This document shows positions 1 to 8,161 of a stretch of DNA of 64,000 nt, piece after piece. The stretch's first letter is position 1; each line of letters starts with the position of its first letter. Location of the stretch: contig NZ_JACTAG010000001.1 of assembly GCF_014763045.1 (NCBI RefSeq), positions 186,001 through 250,000 of the forward strand, in the 5' to 3' direction. The notes under the pieces are model-generated. The model saw only the letters and a program-made list of their open reading frames with translations. It made no database searches and had not been told where the DNA came from. A program made the position numbers and the translations under genes. Source of the DNA: Sulfitobacter aestuariivivens. GTDB lineage: Bacteria > Pseudomonadota > Alphaproteobacteria > Rhodobacterales > Rhodobacteraceae.

Positions 1-2
1 CC

Positions 3-185
3 GAAACACGCGCGGCACGGTCCGCCGTAGACATCGCGAAACGCGCATTGGGCGAACGTGGGCCGGTCTGGTGGGACGATGGCGCGCCAGATGAGGGTGG
101 TAAGCACCCCAAGAATTCGGGTTACGCGCATTGGTGGCGGTCGCTGGACAAGGCGATGCAGGCCAAGGGCGAGGGGCGAAATTAA
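3..185 (+). CDS. C-terminal end of an unrecognised protein (5' truncated)
   Basis: An open frame runs in from the left edge and stops at TAA 183-185, giving the last 60 residues of a protein. The piece is rich in tryptophan and charged residues and contains a GPVWWDDGAPD stretch followed by a second WW pair near the C-terminus. I do not recognise the family and assign no function. Its stop overlaps the stop of the convergent broken regulator by a few bases. The reading frame is well supported by codon use, but its start lies outside the window. Confidence 0.55.
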   Translation, partial: ETRAARSAVDIAKRALGERGPVWWDDGAPDEGGKHPKNSGYAHWWRSLDKAMQAKGEGRN

Positions 186-931
186 GCCGCAGCATCCTCC
201 AGAAACCTGCGCGTGGCCTCGTCCGTCGGGAAAAATAGCTCAATCTTCAACGCGTCCAGCAAAACATCTTCGGGCGTGCCGAACTGTGCAATTGTTCCAA
301 AGAGTGACAGATGCTGATCGCCCAGACAAAGGATCAGGGGCACAACCGCGCCCGCAGCTTGTCCGGTTGGCTTGCCAACTTTTGCGAGATCGGCTGCGAC
401 CCTATCAAATGCCGGAATGCCACCTTGAGCGGCGCTCTCGGTGCGCAGGCGCAAGGCGCTGTGATGGGCAACCTCGGCCCAGTTCTCGACAACCTGCGGC
501 ATCACGTCTGACGTGAGCAGGTCCAGCAGGCTGTCTCCTTCTCTGAGGCCCAGAAGTCCGTATAGATGCGCCGCCGGTCAATTTAGCTGCAGAATGCGCC
601 ACGAGGCATCAAGGGCAAGGGCGGGGTAGGGCGCATGAACCTGAAGCGTATGAGAGATTGCCGCCCGTATCGGTGCCATATCGGCGTCTTCCCAAGCACG
701 TGCGGGAAATCTCGGCGCAAACCCCGCATGTGTCAGCAGCGTATTGCGCGCAGTCAGCGGCAGATCCATCGCGTCACCAAGACGGCGGATCATATCCCGG
801 CTGGGTTGCGCACGCCCTGTCTCCAGAAACGAGATATGCCGGGCGGAAACATCAGCCTCCAGTGATAAATCAAGCTGGCTGAAACGTCGTGACTGGCGCC
901 AGTCACGCAGGGTCTGGGCAAACTGCGTCAT
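182..931 (-). pseudogene. XRE-family regulator with MmyB-like ligand domain, interrupted by an in-frame TGA
   Basis: Residues 1-117 (from ATG 929-931) carry an N-terminal HTH_XRE domain (RQSRRFSQLDLSLEADVSAR followed by HISFLETGRAQPS) and the start of an MmyB-type ligand-binding domain (APYPALALDASWRILQLN). A TGA at 578-580 then stops the frame. The same frame continues for 131 more codons with the expected rest of the domain (PAAHLYGLLGLREGDSLLDLL ending FPTDEATRRFLEDAAA). No indel is needed: one CGA-to-TGA transition (Arg to stop) explains it. MmyB-type proteins are usually about 260 residues, which matches the 249 residues of the joined frame. Either this is a recent nonsense pseudogene, or it is a sequencing error, or a short HTH-only product is made. 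It is divergent from the small membrane protein gene at 1043. Confidence 0.85.
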
Positions 932-1042
932 GGCATCACCCTACCTGCGGAAACTCGCGTTGCCCATTACCTGCGAAGTAATTGCGAGGATGACCTTAGC
1001 CGGTCTAGGCAACGCAATGTTCATTCAAAAGAAAGTGAAGTC

Positions 1043-1384
1043 ATGACATATCTACGCACTGGTCTGATCGCGATGTGCGCGCTATTGGCGACATACACGC
1101 TGATCGTTGTTTTCCGTGAGGGTACGGGCCTTGTCGCAGTCTTCTTCGGCGATCTGATTTCCGTCACGTGGCGTGGTCAGTTCAATCTGGACTTTGCATG
1201 CTACCTTATGCTGTCTGCGCTCTGGGTGGCATGGCGCAGCGGTTTTAAGGCCGCAGGCATTTTCACCGCCCTTATCGCATCGGTCGTGGGTATGCTGTTC
1301 TTTGCGCCCCTTGTGCTGGTCTACGCATCGCGCGCAAGCGGGGACCTGAAGAAACTCCTCTTGGGTGTTCACGCCAGTTCGTGA
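1043..1384 (+). CDS. Small conserved membrane protein
   Basis: This is a 113-residue protein with three clear hydrophobic segments, at roughly residues 5-25, 48-63 and 68-95, and a short charged tail (ASGDLKKLLLGV). The conserved-looking WRGQFNLDFACYLMLSALW core resembles a family of uncharacterised proteobacterial integral membrane proteins; I know of no assigned function. It is transcribed away from the broken XRE regulator, which could have controlled it. The start is ATG 1043, preceded by a GAAAGTGAAG stretch that gives a plausible ribosome site. Confidence 0.7.
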   Translation: MTYLRTGLIAMCALLATYTLIVVFREGTGLVAVFFGDLISVTWRGQFNLDFACYLMLSALWVAWRSGFKAAGIFTALIASVVGMLFFAPLVLVYASRASGDLKKLLLGVHASS

Positions 1385-1506
1385 GGGTGGCATTGCCTGC
1401 CATGCGACTGTTTTCCAAAGGGCCTCAACGATAACGCCGACACCAGCTTTGGCCCGGTCTATCCAAACAATGGGACGATTTTGGCCCGCCGCCGCCCGGT
1501 CAGGGT

Positions 1507-1959
1507 TCATTCTTCCGCAATGGCCTTTGACGTCAGCTTGTCCAACGCGCCGGTCATCTTGGCGATGTATTCCGCATCCGCGGGCAGGCCATGGGCGGCA
1601 GCCAGATCAACAGGCGCGTGGTATGTCAGATGCACAACGCCCTCTCCGTCTGCGTAGGCCAGGACACGCAGCGGTAAATCAAGGCCAGCCGTCTGGTTGC
1701 CCTGCATCGCGGGGGTCCCCAGCTTGGGATTGCCAAAGATCAGAAGCTGCGTGGGCCGCAGTTCCATCTCTACCTTTGCTGCTCCGGCTGCATGATCGAC
1801 GCGGGCAAAGACTGTGGCACCTGCGCCTTCAACGGCGCTTGCAAGACGGTCGATGGTCTCCGAGACAGAATGCGGGCTGACTTTCTCGATCATCTCTGCT
1901 GAGGCGGGCAGGGCAAGCGTGGCTGCGGTGACGGCGGCAACAAGGGCTGCACGTTTCAT
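1507..1959 (-). CDS. DUF302 domain protein, exported
   Basis: This 150-residue protein starts with a Sec signal peptide (MKRAALVAAVTAATLALPASA, cleavage after about residue 21). The mature part has the DUF302 pattern: HSVSETIDRLASAVEGAGATVFARVDHAAGA, then a strand with LLIFGNPKLGTPAM and a later LPLRVLAYADGEG. DUF302 proteins are small alpha/beta domains of unknown biochemical role, often periplasmic or linked to metal or redox stress genes. It is monocistronic as far as can be seen. The AGGAGAC just upstream of ATG 1957-1959 is a good ribosome-binding site. Confidence 0.85.
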   Translation of the reverse strand: MKRAALVAAVTAATLALPASAEMIEKVSPHSVSETIDRLASAVEGAGATVFARVDHAAGAAKVEMELRPTQLLIFGNPKLGTPAMQGNQTAGLDLPLRVLAYADGEGVVHLTYHAPVDLAAAHGLPADAEYIAKMTGALDKLTSKAIAEE

Positions 1960-2046
1960 AGGTGTCTCCTTTTATCGCATGACCCAAGGATAGAGCGTTG
2001 GCGCAAAAGAACGAGGGCACGGCCCCTCACAAGCGCTTGATCAGCC

Positions 2047-5000
2047 CTATTCCGCCGGTTTCAGTGCGACGGGCGCAGGCCCCGCCAGGTCTTCGTCCCA
2101 GATGATTTCCTGTGCCTTGGACCGCCGGGCGTCGCGCTGCAGCGCCCAGTCACGTGCGGCCTTGCTGGCCCGTCCCATGGACATGCGTGCCAGCAGGCGC
2201 GCAAACCAGCGCACATATGTCGTGGCCCAGATCCGGATCGCCAGCATTGACGGGGTCACCATGAGCGTCAGCACCGTGGCGATGCCAAGGCCAAAAACCA
2301 CTGCCGTCGCCAGCTGCTTCCACCAAAGTGCGGTGGGGCTGTCGATGGTATAGCCGCCTTCTGCGAAATTCAGCGAGAGGCCGAACATCATCGGAGCGAG
2401 CCCCGCCATTGTGGTGATCGTGGTCAACAGAACGGGTCGGATCCGCGCCTGTGCGGTGCGGATGATCGCCTCGATCCGGGGCATGTATCGCTCGTATTCC
2501 TGGTACGTATCGATCAGAATGATGTTGTTGTTCACCACAATCCCCGCAAGAGCGACGATCCCAGTTCCGGTCATAATGATCGAGAACGTCTGATCCATCA
2601 CCAACATGCCTATCAGTACGCCGGTGGTGCTGAGAACCACGGCCAAAAGCACCAGGATCGCATTGTAGAAGCTGTTGAACTGGGCCAGCAGAATAATGAA
2701 CATTAGCCCCAACGCTGCTGAAAAGGCGGAGGAGAGGAATGCCTGGCTTTCTGCCTGATCTTCCTGATCACCGGTCCATTCAGTCGTCACGCCAAGGTCG
2801 AAAGGCTTGGTGTCGAGCCACTTATCCAGTTCCGCGATACGTTCGTTGGCATTGACGGGAACCATGCGGATGCTTCCCTCGGTCCTGACTGCATCCCACA
2901 GATCCATCCCTTCTGCCGCCGCTTCACGATCAATGATCTTGTAGGCAATACCATCGTCCGACGTGAATTCAGCATCCGCGCCTGCGGGCCTGGCGGTGCC
3001 AAGCGTTTCAAGGGTTTCTACGCCGTCTTGGCGCGTGGCCCGAACGATCTTCATCAGGCCGGGAATCACATCTGCCTTCACGTCCAGATACCGCTTTTGA
3101 TCCACGCGACTGATCTCGGCCAGTTTGGGCACTGGTGTGCGCGTGATGAAATTGCTGAGCGGTATGAGCCCGTCCGGGGTGCGGACCTTGAGCGTGTCCA
3201 GCGTGGACAACACCCGGTCTTCCTCAGGCAGGCGCACACGGATTTCGATCTCTTCGTCAGAGGTATCGACCCGCATCGTGTCAAGCAACAAACCACGTGT
3301 GACCAACTGCACCATCGCACCGACTGTCAGAACATCGGCACCGTATCGGCCCGCTTTTTCGACATCGACGTCGATCTGCCAGTCGATGCCGGGCAGGGGG
3401 CGGGTGTCTTCGATCAGGGTCAGACCCGGCGTGCGCTCAAACTGTTCGCGCGCCATACTGGCAGAGGCAACAAGGTCCTCCCAACTGTCTGATTTCAAGC
3501 GCAAATGCACGGGCTTGCCCGAGGCAGGTCCGCGCGAGAGGTTCAGGATCTCTGTGCGAATGCCGGGGATAACCTCTAACTGCTCCAACAGGTCCGCAAG
3601 AACCACATCGCCATCAAAGGCCGGGTCCTGCACGTCTCGGGTCACCTCGAAGTTTATGAACGGTATGGTAAACAGCACGCTGGATTGGTTGGGACGATCT
3701 TCCCAGGGTATCGTTTCAAGCTGTATCTGCCCCACGGTATCCTTTGGCGCCTGCGCGCCACCGGTGTTGGAGTCCAACCCGCCTTCGCCGGCAAAGGCAA
3801 AGGCTGTCTGTATACCGGGATGTGCGCGGACGATATCCTCGGCTTGCTGGAGCAGGCTATCCTTTTCCTCCAGGCTCAGGTTGCCGCGCGCCAGCACATA
3901 GACGATCGCCTGTTCGGGCTCTGATTCAACAAAGAATTCGACCCCTTTCGAATTGCTCGAAAAGTAGATAAGGACCGTGCCCACAAAAGTGAAAACCACA
4001 CCAGCCAGAACCAGTGGCATCACCGGATTGCCCACAATACCTTCAATCAGCCGCCCGAAAAAGTTTCGGCGATAGCCTGCATGGATGCGGTCGGGTTCCT
4101 TGCGAAAAAGCCGCGATGCCAGCCAGCGACCACCCCGCCCAAGGCGCAGCAACTCAGCGAAAAGCGCAATAAGCAGCAACAGGAAGCCCGACAGCAGGCA
4201 GGCGATCAGGACTGCGGCCAGCAGCACCAATGCAAAAACAACGACAAAGGTCGGGATCACTGACCCAAGGATGTTGGCCGTATCCATCTGAGCGAATTGC
4301 GCGCCCATACCGCCAAACACAGGCTGCAAGAACATCATAGGCAAGATAAAGAGCACGAGCGCAGGTACAAAGATCAGCTGATGCAGATACCATTTGAGGT
4401 TTGCGAAGGCCTTCATTTGTGCGGCGATCCACTGCTCAAGACGTCCTGTCACACCCCCCAGAACAGGAAGATAAATCAGGGCCACGACCAGAGAAGCTGA
4501 CAGCACGAAGATCAGCGTGACAGGAAGCATCCCCATGAATTCGCCTGGCACACCGGGCCAGAAGAGCATCGGCAGAAAGGCGCAGAGCGTCGTCGCAGTA
4601 GAGCTCACGATGGGCCAGAACATGCGCTTTGCGCTTTCGACATAGGCGTGCATGGGCCCCACGCCCTCTTGCTGCCGTGCGTCGGCGTATTCGACCACGA
4701 CGATCGCGCTGTCGACCAACATCCCCACGGCAAGGATCAGTCCGAACATCACGATGTTACTGACAGAAATGCCCATCAGCGCAAGGAACGCGAAACACAA
4801 CAGGAACGATGTGGGGATTGCAAAACCAACCAGCAAAGCTGCCCGGATGCCCAAGGCGGCCAGGACCACGATCATCACCAGCGCAATCGCGGTAAAGACG
4901 GATCCCAACAACTGCTGAACCATGGAATTGACCACACGGCTTTGGTCGTTCGATGTGCCAACGGTCACCGCTGCCTGCAATCCTTCCGGCCAGTCGGCTG

Positions 5001-5916
5001 CGCGTTCCTCGACGATTTGTTTTACCGTCTCAGCGGTGTCGATCAGGTTGAAGCCCTTGCGCTTGACCACCTGCAAAGCCAACGTTTTTTCACCGTTGAA
5101 CCGCGCAGTTCCTTCGCGGTCTTCGAAGGTCAGATTGATCTCTGCCAGATCGCCCAGCGTCACAACCCGGTCGCCATTGGTCTTGACCGGTAAGGCGTAG
5201 ACATCCCGCGCTTCATCAAAGGACGAGGGGATCTTTACTGCAAAGGCACCTTGCGCCGTTTCGACCACACCCGCAGCGATCAGCTGGTTGTTGTTTTGTA
5301 CCACATTGATCAATTCGCCGGCGGTGACGTTGTAGGCTTCAAGCCGCAATGGATCGATCAACACCTCGAGCATTTCGTCGCGGTCACCCGCGAGGGCCGC
5401 CTCAAGCACAGCGTCCAGCCCTTCAATATCGTCCTGCAGGTCGCGGGCAACGCGTGCGATTGTGCGTTCGGGCACGGGGCCGGTCAGATTGACGATGATG
5501 ATGGGAAATTCGGAAAAGTTGATTTCATTGATGGTGTAGGTTTCAGCGCCTTCTGGAAATTTCGATTCTGCTGTACCCATGGCATCGCGCACATCGGCCA
5601 TGACTTTCGTCTTGTCCCAGCCGAACTCGAATTCCAAGGCAATACCGGCGTAGTTCTCGGCGGCGGTACCCGACATGGTTTTCAGCCCGTCGAGGTCGGC
5701 CAGTTCGGCTTCCATGGGTTTGACCAGAAGGGTTTCACTGTCTGCAGCAGAAATGCCCGGGAACTGGACCGATACGAAAAGTGCCGGAATCTCGATGTCC
5801 GGCTCACCTTCCTTGGGCAAGGTTGAATAGGCGTACCCGCCGACCACAAGGCTGAGCAGGATAAACGCCATGACCATCCGGGCACGGCCGGCGGCCCAAT
5901 CTACAATGCCGCTCAT
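2047..5916 (-). CDS. RND efflux pump inner-membrane permease (AcrB-like), unusually long
   Basis: This is a 1289-residue AcrB/AcrD/AcrF-family proton-driven drug or solute antiporter. It has the N-terminal first membrane helix, two large periplasmic domains, and TM4-type DSAIVVVEYADA and C-terminal VVNNNIILIDTYQEYER segments. Usual family length is about 1030-1060. The extra length lies mainly at residues ~495-610, between the two RND halves, where extra hydrophobic stretches occur (IFVPALVLFILPMMFLQPVF; then ILGSVIPTFVVVFALVLLAA and the stretch following it). The C-terminal cytoplasmic tail is also extended. The start codon overlaps the stop of the upstream membrane-fusion gene (ATGA, 5913-5916), so translation is coupled. 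The substrate is unknown. No outer-membrane channel gene is adjacent. Confidence 0.93.
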   Translation of the reverse strand: MSGIVDWAAGRARMVMAFILLSLVVGGYAYSTLPKEGEPDIEIPALFVSVQFPGISAADSETLLVKPMEAELADLDGLKTMSGTAAENYAGIALEFEFGWDKTKVMADVRDAMGTAESKFPEGAETYTINEINFSEFPIIIVNLTGPVPERTIARVARDLQDDIEGLDAVLEAALAGDRDEMLEVLIDPLRLEAYNVTAGELINVVQNNNQLIAAGVVETAQGAFAVKIPSSFDEARDVYALPVKTNGDRVVTLGDLAEINLTFEDREGTARFNGEKTLALQVVKRKGFNLIDTAETVKQIVEERAADWPEGLQAAVTVGTSNDQSRVVNSMVQQLLGSVFTAIALVMIVVLAALGIRAALLVGFAIPTSFLLCFAFLALMGISVSNIVMFGLILAVGMLVDSAIVVVEYADARQQEGVGPMHAYVESAKRMFWPIVSSTATTLCAFLPMLFWPGVPGEFMGMLPVTLIFVLSASLVVALIYLPVLGGVTGRLEQWIAAQMKAFANLKWYLHQLIFVPALVLFILPMMFLQPVFGGMGAQFAQMDTANILGSVIPTFVVVFALVLLAAVLIACLLSGFLLLLIALFAELLRLGRGGRWLASRLFRKEPDRIHAGYRRNFFGRLIEGIVGNPVMPLVLAGVVFTFVGTVLIYFSSNSKGVEFFVESEPEQAIVYVLARGNLSLEEKDSLLQQAEDIVRAHPGIQTAFAFAGEGGLDSNTGGAQAPKDTVGQIQLETIPWEDRPNQSSVLFTIPFINFEVTRDVQDPAFDGDVVLADLLEQLEVIPGIRTEILNLSRGPASGKPVHLRLKSDSWEDLVASASMAREQFERTPGLTLIEDTRPLPGIDWQIDVDVEKAGRYGADVLTVGAMVQLVTRGLLLDTMRVDTSDEEIEIRVRLPEEDRVLSTLDTLKVRTPDGLIPLSNFITRTPVPKLAEISRVDQKRYLDVKADVIPGLMKIVRATRQDGVETLETLGTARPAGADAEFTSDDGIAYKIIDREAAAEGMDLWDAVRTEGSIRMVPVNANERIAELDKWLDTKPFDLGVTTEWTGDQEDQAESQAFLSSAFSAALGLMFIILLAQFNSFYNAILVLLAVVLSTTGVLIGMLVMDQTFSIIMTGTGIVALAGIVVNNNIILIDTYQEYERYMPRIEAIIRTAQARIRPVLLTTITTMAGLAPMMFGLSLNFAEGGYTIDSPTALWWKQLATAVVFGLGIATVLTLMVTPSMLAIRIWATTYVRWFARLLARMSMGRASKAARDWALQRDARRSKAQEIIWDEDLAGPAPVALKPAE

Positions 5917-7178
5917 TGAGTGACCTCACGCCAGGTCGGGGCCACGGTGACGCCAGCGGTGACGAATTCCTGTCCCACCACGATCACGTTTGCCTCAGCG
6001 GGCAAGTCTGTCACCCAGATCCCCGCGTCGGTATCGCGCATGACACCAACGGGCGCAAAGGACACAAGGTTCTTATCGCCGACCAGCCGGACGCCCAGCG
6101 CCCCGTCATCGTTCAGGGTCAGTGCAGATTGCGGTATCAGGTGCGCCGAAACCCCTGCGGAGGCGATTGCGATTTCCGCCGTCTGACCGTCCCGGATCGC
6201 GAAATCGTCGTTGGCAACCTCGATTTCGACGCGAAAAGTACGGGTCGCGGGATCGGCAGAGCGGGAAATGAAGGTGACCTTACCACCAACATCGTTGCCA
6301 CCAGCCGCCAGCCGTGCCCCTGCCATGGCCCCGAGGCTGACCCGGTTCACTTCGGTCTCGGGCACAAAGGCCACTAGCTTGATCGGATTCAGCTGGATAA
6401 TCGTCGCGCAAAGTGCGCCGGGCTGCAGCAGGCTGCCAAGCTCGGCCGTATCGCTTTCCAGCAGCCCAGAGAAAGGCGCCTTGATGGTCAGCCGGTCGAT
6501 TTCCGTTTCCGCACCGGCGACTGCCGCTGTCGCCGCTTCAATACCGGAGCGGGCCGCGCGCAGGCCAGCGGTCGCCGATGTGACACCCGCCTTTGCGGCC
6601 TCCACAGAGGCATTCGCGCTTGCCAGGCGGGTTTGCGATGCAAAACCATCTTCGCTCAATTTTGAGGCAGCGTTTTGATTGATCTCGGCCTCTTTCAGGC
6701 GGGCCTCGGCCTCGCTGACGCGAGCCTCCGCTTCGGGAACACGCGATTCAGCCTCGGTCAGGCGCGCGCGTGCTTCTTCAAGCGCCGCGCCGCGCGTGCC
6801 CGGATCAAGCACACAAAGTGCATCGCCGTTCTCAATCTGTGCACCTTTGCGCAGCGGTTCAGAGGTCACCACAGCCGAGGTTTCGGCCCGAACATCGACC
6901 TGCCGTACTGCCGAAGTCTGACCGCGCAGGATGACGGCGCTGTCAACCTGCTGGGCTGTAAAGCGTTCAACCATCACCTTGACCAATGCGGACGTGTCTG
7001 GCGCATCCGCTGTTGCAGTTTCGCTGTCGGCATTAATGCTGCTTTGTGCGTTTTCAGGCTGGGCCGCCTCTGCGGGCGAATTCATGCCCAGAAGGGCCAT
7101 CAGTTGCGGACGAGCCAAGATGGACATGGCCAATACAATCGAGACCACAACTGCGGCCAGAATGGAGAATATGCGCAT
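5913..7178 (-). CDS. RND efflux membrane fusion protein (periplasmic adaptor)
   Basis: This 421-residue HlyD/AcrA-family adaptor has one N-terminal membrane anchor (residues ~5-30), a lipoyl-type half (DVRAETSAVVTSEPLRKGAQ), a long coiled-coil hairpin (residues ~135-215, rich in Ala/Glu with the LTEAESRVPEAEARVSEAEA heptads), the second lipoyl half (LTIKAPFSGLLESDTAELGS), and beta-barrel and membrane-proximal domains. It joins the permease encoded immediately downstream to an outer-membrane channel. ATG 7176-7178 follows AGAGG at 7 bases. It is the first gene of the operon; a candidate operator lies 76-91 bases upstream. Confidence 0.93.
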   Translation of the reverse strand: MRIFSILAAVVVSIVLAMSILARPQLMALLGMNSPAEAAQPENAQSSINADSETATADAPDTSALVKVMVERFTAQQVDSAVILRGQTSAVRQVDVRAETSAVVTSEPLRKGAQIENGDALCVLDPGTRGAALEEARARLTEAESRVPEAEARVSEAEARLKEAEINQNAASKLSEDGFASQTRLASANASVEAAKAGVTSATAGLRAARSGIEAATAAVAGAETEIDRLTIKAPFSGLLESDTAELGSLLQPGALCATIIQLNPIKLVAFVPETEVNRVSLGAMAGARLAAGGNDVGGKVTFISRSADPATRTFRVEIEVANDDFAIRDGQTAEIAIASAGVSAHLIPQSALTLNDDGALGVRLVGDKNLVSFAPVGVMRDTDAGIWVTDLPAEANVIVVGQEFVTAGVTVAPTWREVTQ

Positions 7179-7233
7179 GGCGCGACCTCTTCTTATTCAC
7201 TTTCCGCCAAGCATGACGTGGCGGCATATGCGC

Positions 7234-7269
7234 AGTATATAGGGAAGGACAAGTGAACTGACCAGTTCA
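7234..7269 (-). promoter_or_regulatory. Candidate promoter -10 box and palindromic operator of the RND operon
   Basis: On the minus strand a TATACT box (7234-7239) lies upstream of the membrane-fusion gene. A perfect palindrome, TGAACTG-AC-CAGTTCA (arms of 7, spacer of 2), occupies 7254-7269, about where the -35 region would be. This layout is typical of TetR-type repressor sites at efflux operons. No TetR gene is present nearby, so the cognate regulator is unknown. The palindrome is seen directly; the promoter and its control are inferred. Confidence 0.5.
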
Positions 7270-7340
7270 GATAGCACCTTTTTTCTGAACCCCGTGCGGT
7301 ATGCCCAGGATTTGGACACAATACGGGGCGCATCCTGCTC

Positions 7341-7369
7341 TTGGCTTGGTCCGACGTGCACGCTATGAG
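7341..7369 (+). promoter_or_regulatory. Candidate sigma-70 promoter for yfgM-like/bamB/der
   Basis: TTGGCT (7341-7346) and TATGAG (7364-7369) are separated by 17 bases and lie 39 bases ahead of the start chosen for the YfgM-like gene. Spacing and partial consensus match suit a housekeeping promoter. There is no experimental support. Confidence 0.35.
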
Positions 7370-7407
7370 GGGCAAAATTCATCCCCATGGGTGAGGGAGC
7401 CACCGCA

Positions 7408-8109
7408 ATGAGCGACACCGACAGTTTTATCGACGAGGTCAATGAGGAGGTCCGCCGCGACCGCCTTTATGGCTATTTGCGGCGCTATGGATGGATTGCA
7501 ATTCTCGCCATCGTGCTGATTGTCGGGGGCGCGGCTTGGTCAGAATACCAAAAGGCGCAGGCCCGGGCGCAGGCAGAAGCGCTTGGTGACGCGATGTTGG
7601 CGGCACTGGCAAACGACGAAGGCGTCTCGCGGGTGGATGCGCTGGAGGCGATTGATGCACCGGATAGGGCGACAGGGGCGGTCTTGCGGCTTTTGACGGC
7701 GGCAGAACAGGCCGATGCGGGCCGGACGGAAGACGCCGTCGCAACGCTTGACGCCATTGCGAGCGACGGAGACGTATCCGCCATCTATCGGCAAATCGCG
7801 CAATTCAAGTCTCTGACCCTGCAAAGCGACCAGACACCTGTCGAAGATCGCCTTCTTGCATTCGAATCCATGGCGCAGCCGGGTAACCCGATGCGCTTAT
7901 TGGCGGAAGAGCAGATTGCCTTGATTGAGATCGCGCAGGGCAAGGATACCGAAGCGATTGCGCGGTATCAGGCAATTCAGGAGGACGCTGAGGTATCCTC
8001 GGACTTGCAACAGCGCGCGCTACAGGTGATTGTGGCGCTGGGGGGCGAACCTGAATTGGCCGATGATGAAACATCGGACGCAGGTACGGTTTCCGGGAGC
8101 GATAACTGA
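7408..8109 (+). CDS. YfgM-like TPR membrane protein
   Basis: This 233-residue protein has a short cytoplasmic N-terminus, one membrane helix (residues ~28-46, WIAILAIVLIVGGAAW) and a periplasmic alpha-helical TPR_21/YfgM-type domain. In E. coli YfgM works with the periplasmic chaperone network and the Sec translocon, and its gene sits beside bamB and der exactly as here. I chose ATG 7408 (MSDTDSF) because GGGAG lies 8 bases before it; an ATG at 7387 in the same frame has no ribosome site. An acidic C-terminal tail (LADDETSDAG) is present. Confidence 0.85.
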   Translation: MSDTDSFIDEVNEEVRRDRLYGYLRRYGWIAILAIVLIVGGAAWSEYQKAQARAQAEALGDAMLAALANDEGVSRVDALEAIDAPDRATGAVLRLLTAAEQADAGRTEDAVATLDAIASDGDVSAIYRQIAQFKSLTLQSDQTPVEDRLLAFESMAQPGNPMRLLAEEQIALIEIAQGKDTEAIARYQAIQEDAEVSSDLQQRALQVIVALGGEPELADDETSDAGTVSGSDN

Positions 8110-8161
8110 GGCACAGGCCAGGCTTGTGCCACACGGGCAAAAGACAAGAGTGAGCAGCGCC

